This document shows positions 51,972 through 59,758 of a stretch of DNA of 64,000 bases, one piece after another. Numbering within the stretch: the first letter of the stretch is position 1; each line of letters opens with the position of its first letter. Under the pieces are notes generated by a model that saw nothing but the letters and a program-made list of their open reading frames with translations, did not search any database and had not been told where the DNA came from. The position numbers and the translations under genes were made by a program. The stretch comes from Microbacterium sp. BH-3-3-3 (GTDB lineage: Bacteria > Actinomycetota > Actinomycetes > Actinomycetales > Microbacteriaceae): positions 1,612,001 through 1,676,000 of the forward strand of contig NZ_CP017674.1 of the NCBI RefSeq assembly GCF_001792815.1, in the 5' to 3' direction.

Positions 51972-52858
51972 GCACCACTTCTGCAGAGCCGGTCGCCGTC
52001 GAGTCGCCCGCGCCCACGGCATCCACTCCTCCACCCACGCCACCGCGTCCGCGCGCGACCGGCGCCCGTCGCGGGTTCGGGGCTCGCATCGCCGTCATCG
52101 CGCCGCCGTTCGCGGTGCTGGTGGTGCTGCTCGGCGTCTGGTACGCCATCTCGATCGGGCTCAGCGCCTCGGGCAAGGGCTTCCTCATGCCCATGCCCCA
52201 CGAGATGTTCACCCTCGGCTTCTTCGACCCGCAGGTGGGCGCCGACATCTGGATCGCACTCTTCCGAACGACCGGCGTCGCCCTCACCGGACTGATCGTC
52301 GCCATGGTCCTCGGCATCGGCTGGGCGATCGCGATGTCGCTCGCCCGCTGGGTCGAGCGCTCCACCTACGCGTACGCCGTGATGCTGCAGTGCATCCCGA
52401 TCCTCGCGCTCGTGCCCCTGGTCGGATTCTGGTTCGGCTACGAATTCCTCGCCCGCGTCATCGTCTGCGTGCTGATCGCCCTGTTCCCGATGGTCTCGAA
52501 CACGCTGTTCGGCCTGCAGTCGGTCGACAAGTCCCAGCGCGAGCTGTTCCGCCTGCAGAAGGCCAACAAGTGGACGGTGCTCACCAAGCTCACCCTCCCG
52601 GCCGCGCTCCCCTCGATGTTCGTCGGAATGCGCACCTCGGCCGGCCTCTCGGTCGTCGGCGCGATCGTCGGCGACTACTTCTTCCGACGCGGCGAGCCCG
52701 GTATCGGCTCGCTCATCGCCAACTACCAGTCGCGTCTGCAGAGCGCCGAGCTGTTCGCCGCCATCCTCGCCGCGTGCCTGCTCGGAGTCGCACTCTTCGT
52801 CTTCTTCGGCTGGCTCTCGAAGGCGGCCGTCGGCCGATGGTACGACAGCACGCTCTGA
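51968..52858 (+). CDS. ABC transporter permease, SsuC/ThiX type
   Basis: 296 residues. A 35-residue Pro/Ala-rich cytoplasmic N-terminus, then six TM helices (IAVIAPPFAVLVVLLGVWY first). The coupling loop is RELFRLQKANKWTVLTKLTLP, followed by MFVGMRTSAGLSVVGAIVGDYF. Forms a homodimer in this family. Works with the ATPase before it and the binding protein after it. Confidence 0.9.
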   Translation: MSTTSAEPVAVESPAPTASTPPPTPPRPRATGARRGFGARIAVIAPPFAVLVVLLGVWYAISIGLSASGKGFLMPMPHEMFTLGFFDPQVGADIWIALFRTTGVALTGLIVAMVLGIGWAIAMSLARWVERSTYAYAVMLQCIPILALVPLVGFWFGYEFLARVIVCVLIALFPMVSNTLFGLQSVDKSQRELFRLQKANKWTVLTKLTLPAALPSMFVGMRTSAGLSVVGAIVGDYFFRRGEPGIGSLIANYQSRLQSAELFAAILAACLLGVALFVFFGWLSKAAVGRWYDSTL

Positions 52859-52873
52859 CCGACTCCCCGCATT

Positions 52874-52922
52874 CCGGATGCCACGGCTCCCCCCTCCGCA
52901 ACGGGTGGGGAGCGGCATCCGG
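52874..52922 (+). terminator. Intercistronic hairpin before the binding-protein gene
   Basis: Outer arms CCGGATGCC / GGCATCCGG with inner GCTCCCC / GGGGAGC. It lies 15 nt after the permease stop and probably limits read-through or protects the mRNA end. Confidence 0.55.
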
Positions 52923-52942
52923 CGTACCCGAAAACCCGCACT

Positions 52943-52970
52943 CGAACACCCGCACCCGAACACCCGCACC
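52943..52970. repeat. Tandem repeat of CGAACACCCGCACC
   Basis: Two perfect head-to-tail 14-bp units, with partial units on each side (CCGCACT before, CGAGAG after), in the 146-bp gap before the binding-protein gene. Confidence 0.8.
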
Positions 52971-53004
52971 CGAGAGCTCCACCCGTCACAGAAAGCGAAC
53001 CAGC

Positions 53005-54183
53005 ATGCAGCGCTCCACCCTTCTTCGCGGCACCGCCGTCACCGGCGCCTTCGCGATCGCCCTCACCCTCACCTCCTGCGCCGGCAGCGCCGGGGAGCAG
53101 GCCGCCCCCGCCACCGACATGCCCATCGGCGCCGTCGACCTCTCGGCCGACTGCCCCGCGACCGTCGTCGTGCAGACCGACTGGAACCCCGAAGCCGAGC
53201 ACGGTCACCTCTACGAGATGATCAAGGACGACTACACGATCGACGCCAACACCAAGGCCGTCACCGGCCCGCTGATGTCGGACGGCGAGTACACCGGCGT
53301 CAACCTCGAGATCCGCGCCGGCGGTCCCGCGATCGGCTTCCAGACGGTCTCGGCCCAGATGTACCAGGACGACAAGATCACCCTCGGCTACATCAGCACC
53401 GACGAGGCGATCCAGCTGTCGGCCACCACGCCGACCAAGGCCGTCTTCGCTCCCCTCGACATCAGCCCCACCATGGTCATGTGGGACCCCGCCACCTACC
53501 CGAACGTCAAGACGATCGACGACGTCAAGGGCGCGCTGTCGTCGAACGGCGGCGTGTGGCGCTACTTCGACGGCTCGGCCTACATCGAGTACCTCAAGAG
53601 CGCCGGCCTGGCCGACGCTTCGATCCTCGACGGCTCGTACGACGGGACGCCCTCGAACTTCGTCGCCGCCGGCGGCAAGGACATGCAGCAGGGCTTCGCC
53701 TCGGCCGAGCCGTACGTCTACCAGAACGAGGTCTCGGCCTGGGGCAAGCCGGTCGACTTCGCCCTGATCCACGACGCCGGATGGCAGACGTACCAGTCGT
53801 CGGTGTCGGTGAAGTCCGACAAGTTCGACGAGCTGTCCCCGTGCCTGTCGAAGCTCGTCCCCGTGCTGCAGAAGGCCGGCGTCGAGTACTACAAGGACCC
53901 CTCGGCGGCGAACGACCTCGTGCTGAAGCTCGTCGACGAGTACGCCACCGGCTGGACCTACACGCAGGGCGTCGCCGACTACTCCGTCAAGACCCAGGTC
54001 GACCTGGGCCTGGTGGGCAACGGTCCCGACTCCACCTACGGCAACTTCGACGACACCCGCTTCGCGGACTTCTACACCAAGGCCAGCAAGGTCTACTCCG
54101 ACCTCGGCACCCCGCCCGCCGCGGGTGAGACCGCGGAGGACCTGTACACGAACGAGTTCATCGACACCTCGATCTCGTTCTGA
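53005..54183 (+). CDS. NMT1/SsuA-like substrate-binding lipoprotein
   Basis: 392 residues. Lipobox LTLTSCAGS near residue 29. Type II binding fold: VVVQTDWNPEAEHGHLYEMI, then RAGGPAIGFQTVSAQMYQ; such stretches resemble proteins binding thiamine pyrimidine precursors, nitrate or sulfonates. The hinge region contains VWRYFDGSAYIEYL. The ligand should be the compound attacked by the neighbouring deaminase, amidase and oxidase. Terminator hairpin follows. Confidence 0.85.
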   Translation: MQRSTLLRGTAVTGAFAIALTLTSCAGSAGEQAAPATDMPIGAVDLSADCPATVVVQTDWNPEAEHGHLYEMIKDDYTIDANTKAVTGPLMSDGEYTGVNLEIRAGGPAIGFQTVSAQMYQDDKITLGYISTDEAIQLSATTPTKAVFAPLDISPTMVMWDPATYPNVKTIDDVKGALSSNGGVWRYFDGSAYIEYLKSAGLADASILDGSYDGTPSNFVAAGGKDMQQGFASAEPYVYQNEVSAWGKPVDFALIHDAGWQTYQSSVSVKSDKFDELSPCLSKLVPVLQKAGVEYYKDPSAANDLVLKLVDEYATGWTYTQGVADYSVKTQVDLGLVGNGPDSTYGNFDDTRFADFYTKASKVYSDLGTPPAAGETAEDLYTNEFIDTSISF

Positions 54184-54189
54184 CCGCCC

Positions 54190-54220
54190 CGGCCCGGTCC
54201 GCTTCGCGCGGGCCGGGCCG
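54190..54220 (+). terminator. Terminator after the binding-protein gene
   Basis: 13-bp stem CGGCCCGGTCCGC / GCGGGCCGGGCCG (one G-T pair) with a 5-nt loop, 6 nt after the stop codon. Confidence 0.7.
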
Positions 54221-54325
54221 TTCGGTCGGGTCGCCCCGGTCCCCGAGCTCGCCGACGGGACCGCGACCACTTCCTCCCCCACACCCCCGGCATCCCTTCC
54301 GCCCGTTCCACCCGGAGACACACCC

Positions 54326-55657
54326 ATGAGCGACACCGCCACCCGCGTCCTCTCCCTCGAGGACGAGCTGCTCGACCTGCTCGGTCCCGCCGCCGTCAGC
54401 ACCGAACCGCGCGTGCGCGAGCGCGCGAGCATCGACGGCTCGCCGATGTCGCCGATCATCGCCGCCAAGCTCCCCCTCGGCCTCGCCGACCTGGTCGTCT
54501 TCGCCGCCGACGCGGAGCAGATCGCCGCCGCCGTCGCCGCGGCCTCGCGCCACGGCGTTCCCGTGACCGTGCGCGGCAAGGGCACCGGCAACTACGGCCA
54601 GGGCATTCCGATGCAGGGCGGCCTGGTCATCGACACCACCCGCGCCAAGGCCATCGTCGAGGTCGGCGACGGCTACATCACGGCCGAGGCCGGCACCCCG
54701 ATGGTGCTGCTCGAACAGGCCGCGTGGGCCGCGGGCCAAGCCCTGTGGATGTACCCCTCGACGGCGCAGTCCACCATCGGCGGATTCCTCTCGGGCGGCT
54801 CCGGCGGCACCGGCTCGATCGCGCACGGCTCGAACGACCGCGGTTTCGTGGCCGCCCTCGACGTCGTGCACGCCGACGGCAGCGCCGAGATCCACCACTT
54901 CGAGGGCGACGAGGCTCAGAAGTACGTGCACAACTACGGCACCGCCGGCGTCATCGTGCGTGCGACCGTGCGCCTCGAGCCGCTGCGCGAGTGGCGAGGG
55001 CTCTGGGCGAGCTTCCCCGACTACGCCGGCACGCTGTCGGTGCTGCAGACGATCGGCAACCTCGACCCCTCACCGCGCCTGGTGTCGGGCGACGGGCCCG
55101 AGATCTCGGCCTCCCTCCCCGCCGACGAGGCCATCCCCGAGGGCCGGTCGAGCCTGCGGGCCATCATCGACGCCTCGCTCATCGAGACCGTCACCGCGAT
55201 CATCGAGGGCGCCGGCGGCCGCGTCGAAGCCGTGCGCGAGGGACCGCAGGCCAGCATCCGCCTGTCGATGCTGAGCTACAACCACCCCATCGAGTGGTAC
55301 CAGAAGAGCCAGCCGCACGAGGTGTTCCACCTCGAGGTCGCGGGCGCTCCCCTGGCCGACGACGTCGACGCCGTCGAGGCGGTGTTCCCGGGCGGGAAGC
55401 TGCACATCGAGTCGACCAAGGAGTACCCCATCGGCATGCTCGCCGCTCCCTACGTCAGCGAGGACGACGTGTACCGCGGCATCGCCGACCTCAACGCGAT
55501 CGGGGTGGGCGTGCACAACCCGCATCAGTGGAACGTCGACTTCAACGTCGAGCAGACCGCCGCCACCGCCCGCCTCACCGACCCGAACGGCCTGCTGAAC
55601 CCCGGCAAGCTCGACCCCGCCTACGGCGGACCCCGAAAGGGAGCGATCATCTCATGA
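54326..55657 (+). CDS. FAD-linked oxidase (PCMH/GlcD-like)
   Basis: 443 residues. PCMH-type FAD-binding domain in residues 50-215: VRGKGTGNYGQGIPMQGGLV, then STIGGFLSGGSGGTGSIAHG and NYGTAGVIVRATVRL. The C-terminal part is a divergent substrate cap, ending in the NPGKLDP motif of the family. No signal peptide. Would oxidise a hydroxyacid or ring intermediate. Overlaps the creatininase-family gene (ATGA), so the two proteins probably act in sequence. Confidence 0.85.
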   Translation: MSDTATRVLSLEDELLDLLGPAAVSTEPRVRERASIDGSPMSPIIAAKLPLGLADLVVFAADAEQIAAAVAAASRHGVPVTVRGKGTGNYGQGIPMQGGLVIDTTRAKAIVEVGDGYITAEAGTPMVLLEQAAWAAGQALWMYPSTAQSTIGGFLSGGSGGTGSIAHGSNDRGFVAALDVVHADGSAEIHHFEGDEAQKYVHNYGTAGVIVRATVRLEPLREWRGLWASFPDYAGTLSVLQTIGNLDPSPRLVSGDGPEISASLPADEAIPEGRSSLRAIIDASLIETVTAIIEGAGGRVEAVREGPQASIRLSMLSYNHPIEWYQKSQPHEVFHLEVAGAPLADDVDAVEAVFPGGKLHIESTKEYPIGMLAAPYVSEDDVYRGIADLNAIGVGVHNPHQWNVDFNVEQTAATARLTDPNGLLNPGKLDPAYGGPRKGAIIS

Positions 55658-56433
55658 CCCGCCTTCTCGCCGAGCTCAGCGGCCCCGCCGCCGCGGCCGC
55701 CCTCACCGAGGACTCGATCCTCGTGCTGCCCACCGGCGCCATCGAGCACCACGGTCCGCACCTTCCGCTCGCGACCGATGCCATCGTCGCCGAAGCCTCG
55801 GCCACGGCGGCCGTCGCCCGGGCCGCCGCCCAGGGCCTCGACGTCTGGCAGCTGCCGACCCTGTCGATCACGAAGTCCGACGAGCACTCGTGGGCGCCGG
55901 GCACGCTCTGGCTGACGCCCGAGACGATGATGCAGACGGTCGTCGACATCGGCCGCTCGATCCTCACCACCCGGGCCCGCACGCTCGTCTTCCTCAACGG
56001 GCACGGCGGCAACGTCGCCCTGTTGAACGTCGCCAACCGCGAGCTGCGTCGCCGCTTCGGCCTGCGCACCTTCTTCATGCCCGCCGCCCGCGTGCCCTCG
56101 TTCGACGGCACCGACGGCACCCCCGACGAGCACGGCACCGGCATCCACGCCGGCTACGGCGAGACGAGCATGATCATGCACCTGCGGCCCGAGCTGGTCG
56201 ACCCGGCCGAATTCCACGCCACCGTGCCCGCGCACATCGGCGAGTTCCGCCACATCGGCTTCAACTCCAAGCCGGTGACCTTCGGCTGGCTGTCGAACGA
56301 CTTCGGTCCCACCGGCGTGCTCGGCGACCCGACCGGCGCGAACGCCGAGGCCGGCGCGCGGATGTTCGAGGAGAGCGTGTCGTTCGTCGTCGAGGCGCTC
56401 GAGGAGATCAGCCGCTTCGACTACACCGCGTGA
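55654..56433 (+). CDS. Creatininase-family amidohydrolase
   Basis: 259 residues. Metal site: E31, H33 and D42 in GAIEHHGPHLPLATDA, H117 in NGHGGN, E170 in GYGETSM. Members open cyclic amides (creatinine to creatine) or deformylate FAPy intermediates. With a cytosine/creatinine deaminase-like gene and a dedicated importer in the same locus, hydrolysis of a cyclic amide is likely. The true substrate cannot be read from sequence. Confidence 0.9.
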   Translation: MTRLLAELSGPAAAAALTEDSILVLPTGAIEHHGPHLPLATDAIVAEASATAAVARAAAQGLDVWQLPTLSITKSDEHSWAPGTLWLTPETMMQTVVDIGRSILTTRARTLVFLNGHGGNVALLNVANRELRRRFGLRTFFMPAARVPSFDGTDGTPDEHGTGIHAGYGETSMIMHLRPELVDPAEFHATVPAHIGEFRHIGFNSKPVTFGWLSNDFGPTGVLGDPTGANAEAGARMFEESVSFVVEALEEISRFDYTA

Positions 56434-56445
56434 TGCGGGCGAGGC

Positions 56446-56520
56446 GCGCACGACTCCTGCACGACGGGCGGATACGTTCGCTTCGCGCGGGCGGGCGACC
56501 GGCCTGCAGGAGTCGTGCGC
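56446..56520. repeat. Perfect 16-bp inverted repeat around a 43-nt GC-rich loop
   Basis: GCGCACGACTCCTGCA at 56446-56461 and TGCAGGAGTCGTGCGC at 56505-56520, without mismatch. It occupies the gap between the creatininase-family gene and the MFS gene. Unrelated in sequence to the other two palindrome families in the window. Confidence 0.8.
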
Positions 56521-56536
56521 GGCCCGAGGGACGCGC

Positions 56537-57748
56537 ATGAGCGTCGCCGCCGAAACCGGCCAGGGCGTCCGGGCCTACGGCCAGGTGCTGCGCCTGCCCG
56601 GGGCGCGGACGTTCGTCGCCGCCGGCATCCTCGCGCGCTTCCCCCGGGCGACGCTGTCGCTCGGCATCATCCTCCTCGTCTCGGCCGCGACCGGCAGCTT
56701 CGCCTCGGCCGGGCTCGTCGTGGCACCGCTCGTGGTCGGCATGGCGATCGCGGCCCCGCTGTGGTCGTCGCGCATGGATCGGCACGGGCAGTCGCGCGTG
56801 ATCCTGGTGTCTCTCGGATGCCTCGTGCTCGCGGCATCCGCATTCCTCGCCCTCGTGCTGACGGGGGCACCGTTCTGGTCGTGGCTGATCGCGGCGTTCG
56901 TGACGGGGGCGGCGACCCCGGATCTCACCTCGGCCGTGCGGGCGCGGTGGACGGTGCTGGCCCCGCCGTCGCAACGGACGGCCGCGCTGGCCCTCGAGAC
57001 GATCGCCGACCAGATGGTGTTCATCGCCGGTCCCCCCGCCATCACGGCGGTGGCCGCGGCTCTCGATCCGGCCGTCGCGGTGCTGGGCTCGCTCGGACTC
57101 GGGCTGATCGGCGGCGTGTGGCTCGCCTCGCAGCGCGGCACGCAACCCGCGTCGACTCCGCGGACCGAGCGGCGCGGTGTGGTGCTGCCTCCCGCCGGGG
57201 TGATTCCCATCGCTCTGGCCTGTGTCGCCCTCGGCGGCGTGTTCGGCGCGTTCGACGTGGGCCTGGTCGGCTGGGCCGAGGTGGGTGGGCGCCCGTGGCT
57301 GGCCGGACCGGCGTTCAGCGCCCTGGCCGTGGCGATCGCGATCGGCTCGGTCGTCACCGGCGCGCGCACGTGGCGTCTCTCGCCCGCCGCGCGCTACATC
57401 GGCTTCGCGGCTCTGGCGGCCCTGGTCGCCGTCGGCCTGCCGTTCGCGCAGGGCTCCGTGCCGGTGCTGTTCGGGGTCATCCTGCTGCTCGGGCTGGCGG
57501 TGTCGCCGGTGATGGTGTCGGGGATCCTCGTCGCCTCGGCCCGCGCCCCCGAAGGACGCGTCACCGAAACCCTCGCCTACCCGACCGCCGCGATGTCGCT
57601 CGGTGTGCCGATCGGCGGTGTGATCGCCGGAGCTGCCCTGGATGCCACGGGCCCGGCCGCAGCCCTCGTCACGATCGCGGTGTCGCTGGCGCTGGCCGCG
57701 GGGATCGCCGCGGTGGGCGAGGCGGTGCTGCGGGTGGGGCGACGCTGA
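56537..57748 (+). CDS. MFS transporter, 12 TM
   Basis: 403 residues. No strong subfamily signature; loop 2-3 reads SRMDRHGQSRVILVS and TM5 has DQMVFIAGPPAITAVAAAL. It could export a product or import a substrate of the amidohydrolase locus, from which it is separated by a palindrome. Alternatively it is an unrelated drug efflux protein. Ends at a bidirectional terminator. Confidence 0.8.
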   Translation: MSVAAETGQGVRAYGQVLRLPGARTFVAAGILARFPRATLSLGIILLVSAATGSFASAGLVVAPLVVGMAIAAPLWSSRMDRHGQSRVILVSLGCLVLAASAFLALVLTGAPFWSWLIAAFVTGAATPDLTSAVRARWTVLAPPSQRTAALALETIADQMVFIAGPPAITAVAAALDPAVAVLGSLGLGLIGGVWLASQRGTQPASTPRTERRGVVLPPAGVIPIALACVALGGVFGAFDVGLVGWAEVGGRPWLAGPAFSALAVAIAIGSVVTGARTWRLSPAARYIGFAALAALVAVGLPFAQGSVPVLFGVILLLGLAVSPVMVSGILVASARAPEGRVTETLAYPTAAMSLGVPIGGVIAGAALDATGPAAALVTIAVSLALAAGIAAVGEAVLRVGRR

Positions 57749-57784
57749 CGCCGAGGCTCCGGGGATCGGGGCCACCGCGACCGA

Positions 57785-57821
57785 CGACGGCGGCCGGCCC
57801 GATCGGGCACGGCCGCCGTCG
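57785..57821. terminator. Bidirectional terminator between MFS and glycosidase genes
   Basis: Perfect 11-bp stem CGACGGCGGCC / GGCCGCCGTCG with an inner GCCCGATCGGGC palindrome, between convergent genes. Confidence 0.7.
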
Positions 57822-57842
57822 CGGTGACGCGGTGAGAGGTGC

Positions 57843-59549
57843 TCAGCGGGTCACGGAGATCGAGTCGAGCTCCGCGAAGCCCACCCCGCCCGAGAACCCG
57901 GGCGATCCCTTCGCCAAGCGGATCACGTTGAACCCGGCCTTCAGAGTGACCGTCGTCGAAACGGACCCGCCGAACTGTCCCCATGCTCCGGTCGCCGGGT
58001 ACGAGACCGTGGACCACGCTCCGCCGTTGTACGCCAGTCCCTGGGTCGCGGTGGCGCCGGTCCCGTTCGCGTAGCGGATGCCGAGGGTGTACGCGCCCGC
58101 CGACGGCACGTTCACCGTGAAGTCGACGAAGCTCTGCGACCGCATGTCGGCCGTTCCGTCGATACCGCCGACGTATCCGCCGTTCGACGCGGAAGACGAG
58201 GTGCGGCGCTGCGCGTTGACGACCGTCGCGTTCTCGGCCTCGTACACCTGCTGGTACGACGTGGTCGGGCCGTTCACCGGGGTGATGAGCGCCTGGTAGC
58301 TCTGACGGGCGTCCATGCCGGCGAGGGGGATGGTGACGGATCCGTTGACCACGGGCAGCGTCTGCGTGGAGAGGGTCGTCGGCGCGGCCACGTTCACGTC
58401 ACGTCCCGAGGCGGGAGTGGTCGTGAGCACCACCTTGACCGAATTGCCGAACCCCGACAGGCGGTCCACCCGCACGGTGTTGTCGCCGTAGTCGCCCCCG
58501 AACACGACGTTCGCGATCTTGCGCGTGCTGTCGAGCGAGGCGATGCCGTCGAGGTCGGCGTCCGCCGTCACGGGCAGCATGTTCCCGGCCATCTCGCCGT
58601 ACCACTTGTACATCCAGTACGACGCCGTCGGCTGGCCGTTGTGCAGCAGGCCGTTCATGGTCCCGGATTCGAACCAGTACGCCCGCTCGGCGTCGTTCAC
58701 CCCGGTGCGCTCGAACTGCGCGATGTAGTGCAGCGCGGCGCTGGGAACGTCGACCTGGTCGGGCCAGGCGTACTCGTTGATCGAGATCGGACGCGGTGAG
58801 ATGCCCAGGCTGCGCTCGAGGGCGCGGTAGTCGGCCACGTGCTCATCGATGTCGCGCCACCCCTGCGACAGCTCGTGCCAGACGATGACGTCGGGCACCG
58901 TGTTGGTGGCCTTGGCGTTCTCGAGGAAGGAGCGCATGAAGGTCGGGTTGTAGATGGTCGTTCCCGGACCGATGATGGGCGTCACCGTGTCCTTCGCCCG
59001 GATCGCCCGATAGGTGCGGGTCCACCCGTCGTTGTAGGGGCCGGCCTTCTGCGTGTCCCAGGTGCCGTCGGGCTCGTTCCAGATCTCCCACCCGTTGATG
59101 TTGGTCGTGGAGGTGGCGGCGAGACGGTCGTCGACCATCTTGTTCACCTTCTGCAGCCAGTCGTCCCACCCGAGCCACTTGTACGGGAAGTCGGGGTACA
59201 CGTCCGGCATGCGGATGTACTGCTGACCTCCGGTCCCGATGACCGTCGACGCGACCTTGAGCGCGTCGCCCGTCGGGGTGGACGCCCCGTTTCCGAGTTG
59301 CTGCACCCCGGGCGGGGGCTGGGTGTGCTGGCGCAGGCTCAGCGGCTGCAGGATCGCCGTCGACGGAGTGGTCGCATCGGCGATCCCGTAGAGACCGCCC
59401 GCCGCGACGTGGGTGACGGGACGCAGCACGGCGCCGGCGTCGACGACGAGTGTGTGTCCGACGGCCTGGGCGGCCGGGCCGGGCACGAGAAGTGCGGCGG
59501 TCAGGGCACCGACCAGGGCGATCCCGGGCAGCGTGGCTTTCGTTTTCAC
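57843..59549 (-). CDS. Secreted GH39-like glycoside hydrolase with C-terminal carbohydrate-binding module
   Basis: 568 residues, GTG start with GGAG site. Signal peptide residues 1-29 (MKTKATLPGIALVGALTAAL, cleavage near AQA-VG). TIM-barrel catalytic domain about 50-330 with acid/base glutamate in WEIWNEPDGTWD and nucleophile candidate in SINEYAWPD. A beta-sandwich follows, and a CBM6/35-like module from about residue 435 (VYEAENATVVNAQ to the end). No lipobox, so released outside. Paired LacI-type operators lie about 100 bp upstream. Substrate unknown: xyloside or another plant beta-glycan. Confidence 0.8.
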   Translation of the reverse strand: MKTKATLPGIALVGALTAALLVPGPAAQAVGHTLVVDAGAVLRPVTHVAAGGLYGIADATTPSTAILQPLSLRQHTQPPPGVQQLGNGASTPTGDALKVASTVIGTGGQQYIRMPDVYPDFPYKWLGWDDWLQKVNKMVDDRLAATSTTNINGWEIWNEPDGTWDTQKAGPYNDGWTRTYRAIRAKDTVTPIIGPGTTIYNPTFMRSFLENAKATNTVPDVIVWHELSQGWRDIDEHVADYRALERSLGISPRPISINEYAWPDQVDVPSAALHYIAQFERTGVNDAERAYWFESGTMNGLLHNGQPTASYWMYKWYGEMAGNMLPVTADADLDGIASLDSTRKIANVVFGGDYGDNTVRVDRLSGFGNSVKVVLTTTPASGRDVNVAAPTTLSTQTLPVVNGSVTIPLAGMDARQSYQALITPVNGPTTSYQQVYEAENATVVNAQRRTSSSASNGGYVGGIDGTADMRSQSFVDFTVNVPSAGAYTLGIRYANGTGATATQGLAYNGGAWSTVSYPATGAWGQFGGSVSTTVTLKAGFNVIRLAKGSPGFSGGVGFAELDSISVTR

Positions 59550-59644
59550 AAGTGCTCCTCTGCATTGTGACCGGAGGGGGCGGTGACTCGTCCCCGTCGC
59601 GCGGCGTGCGTCGCGGTCGGGGTCATGGTCCCGTTTCTCCGTTA

Positions 59645-59675
59645 TCGAACCGGTTCGACAGTGAACCGGTTCGAC
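59645..59675. promoter_or_regulatory. Paired LacI-type operators before the GH39-like gene
   Basis: TCGAACCGGTTCGA (59645-59658) and GTGAACCGGTTCGAC (59661-59675); the shared core GAACCGGTTC is repeated with a 16-bp centre spacing. Same core as at 61563-61593. Confidence 0.8.
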
Positions 59676-59758
59676 AAGAGTACGTCGGGTCCTACGCAGC
59701 GGTCAACAGATCACCTTCGACCCCGGTCACGACGGCGTCTGCCGGGATCCCGAGCACA

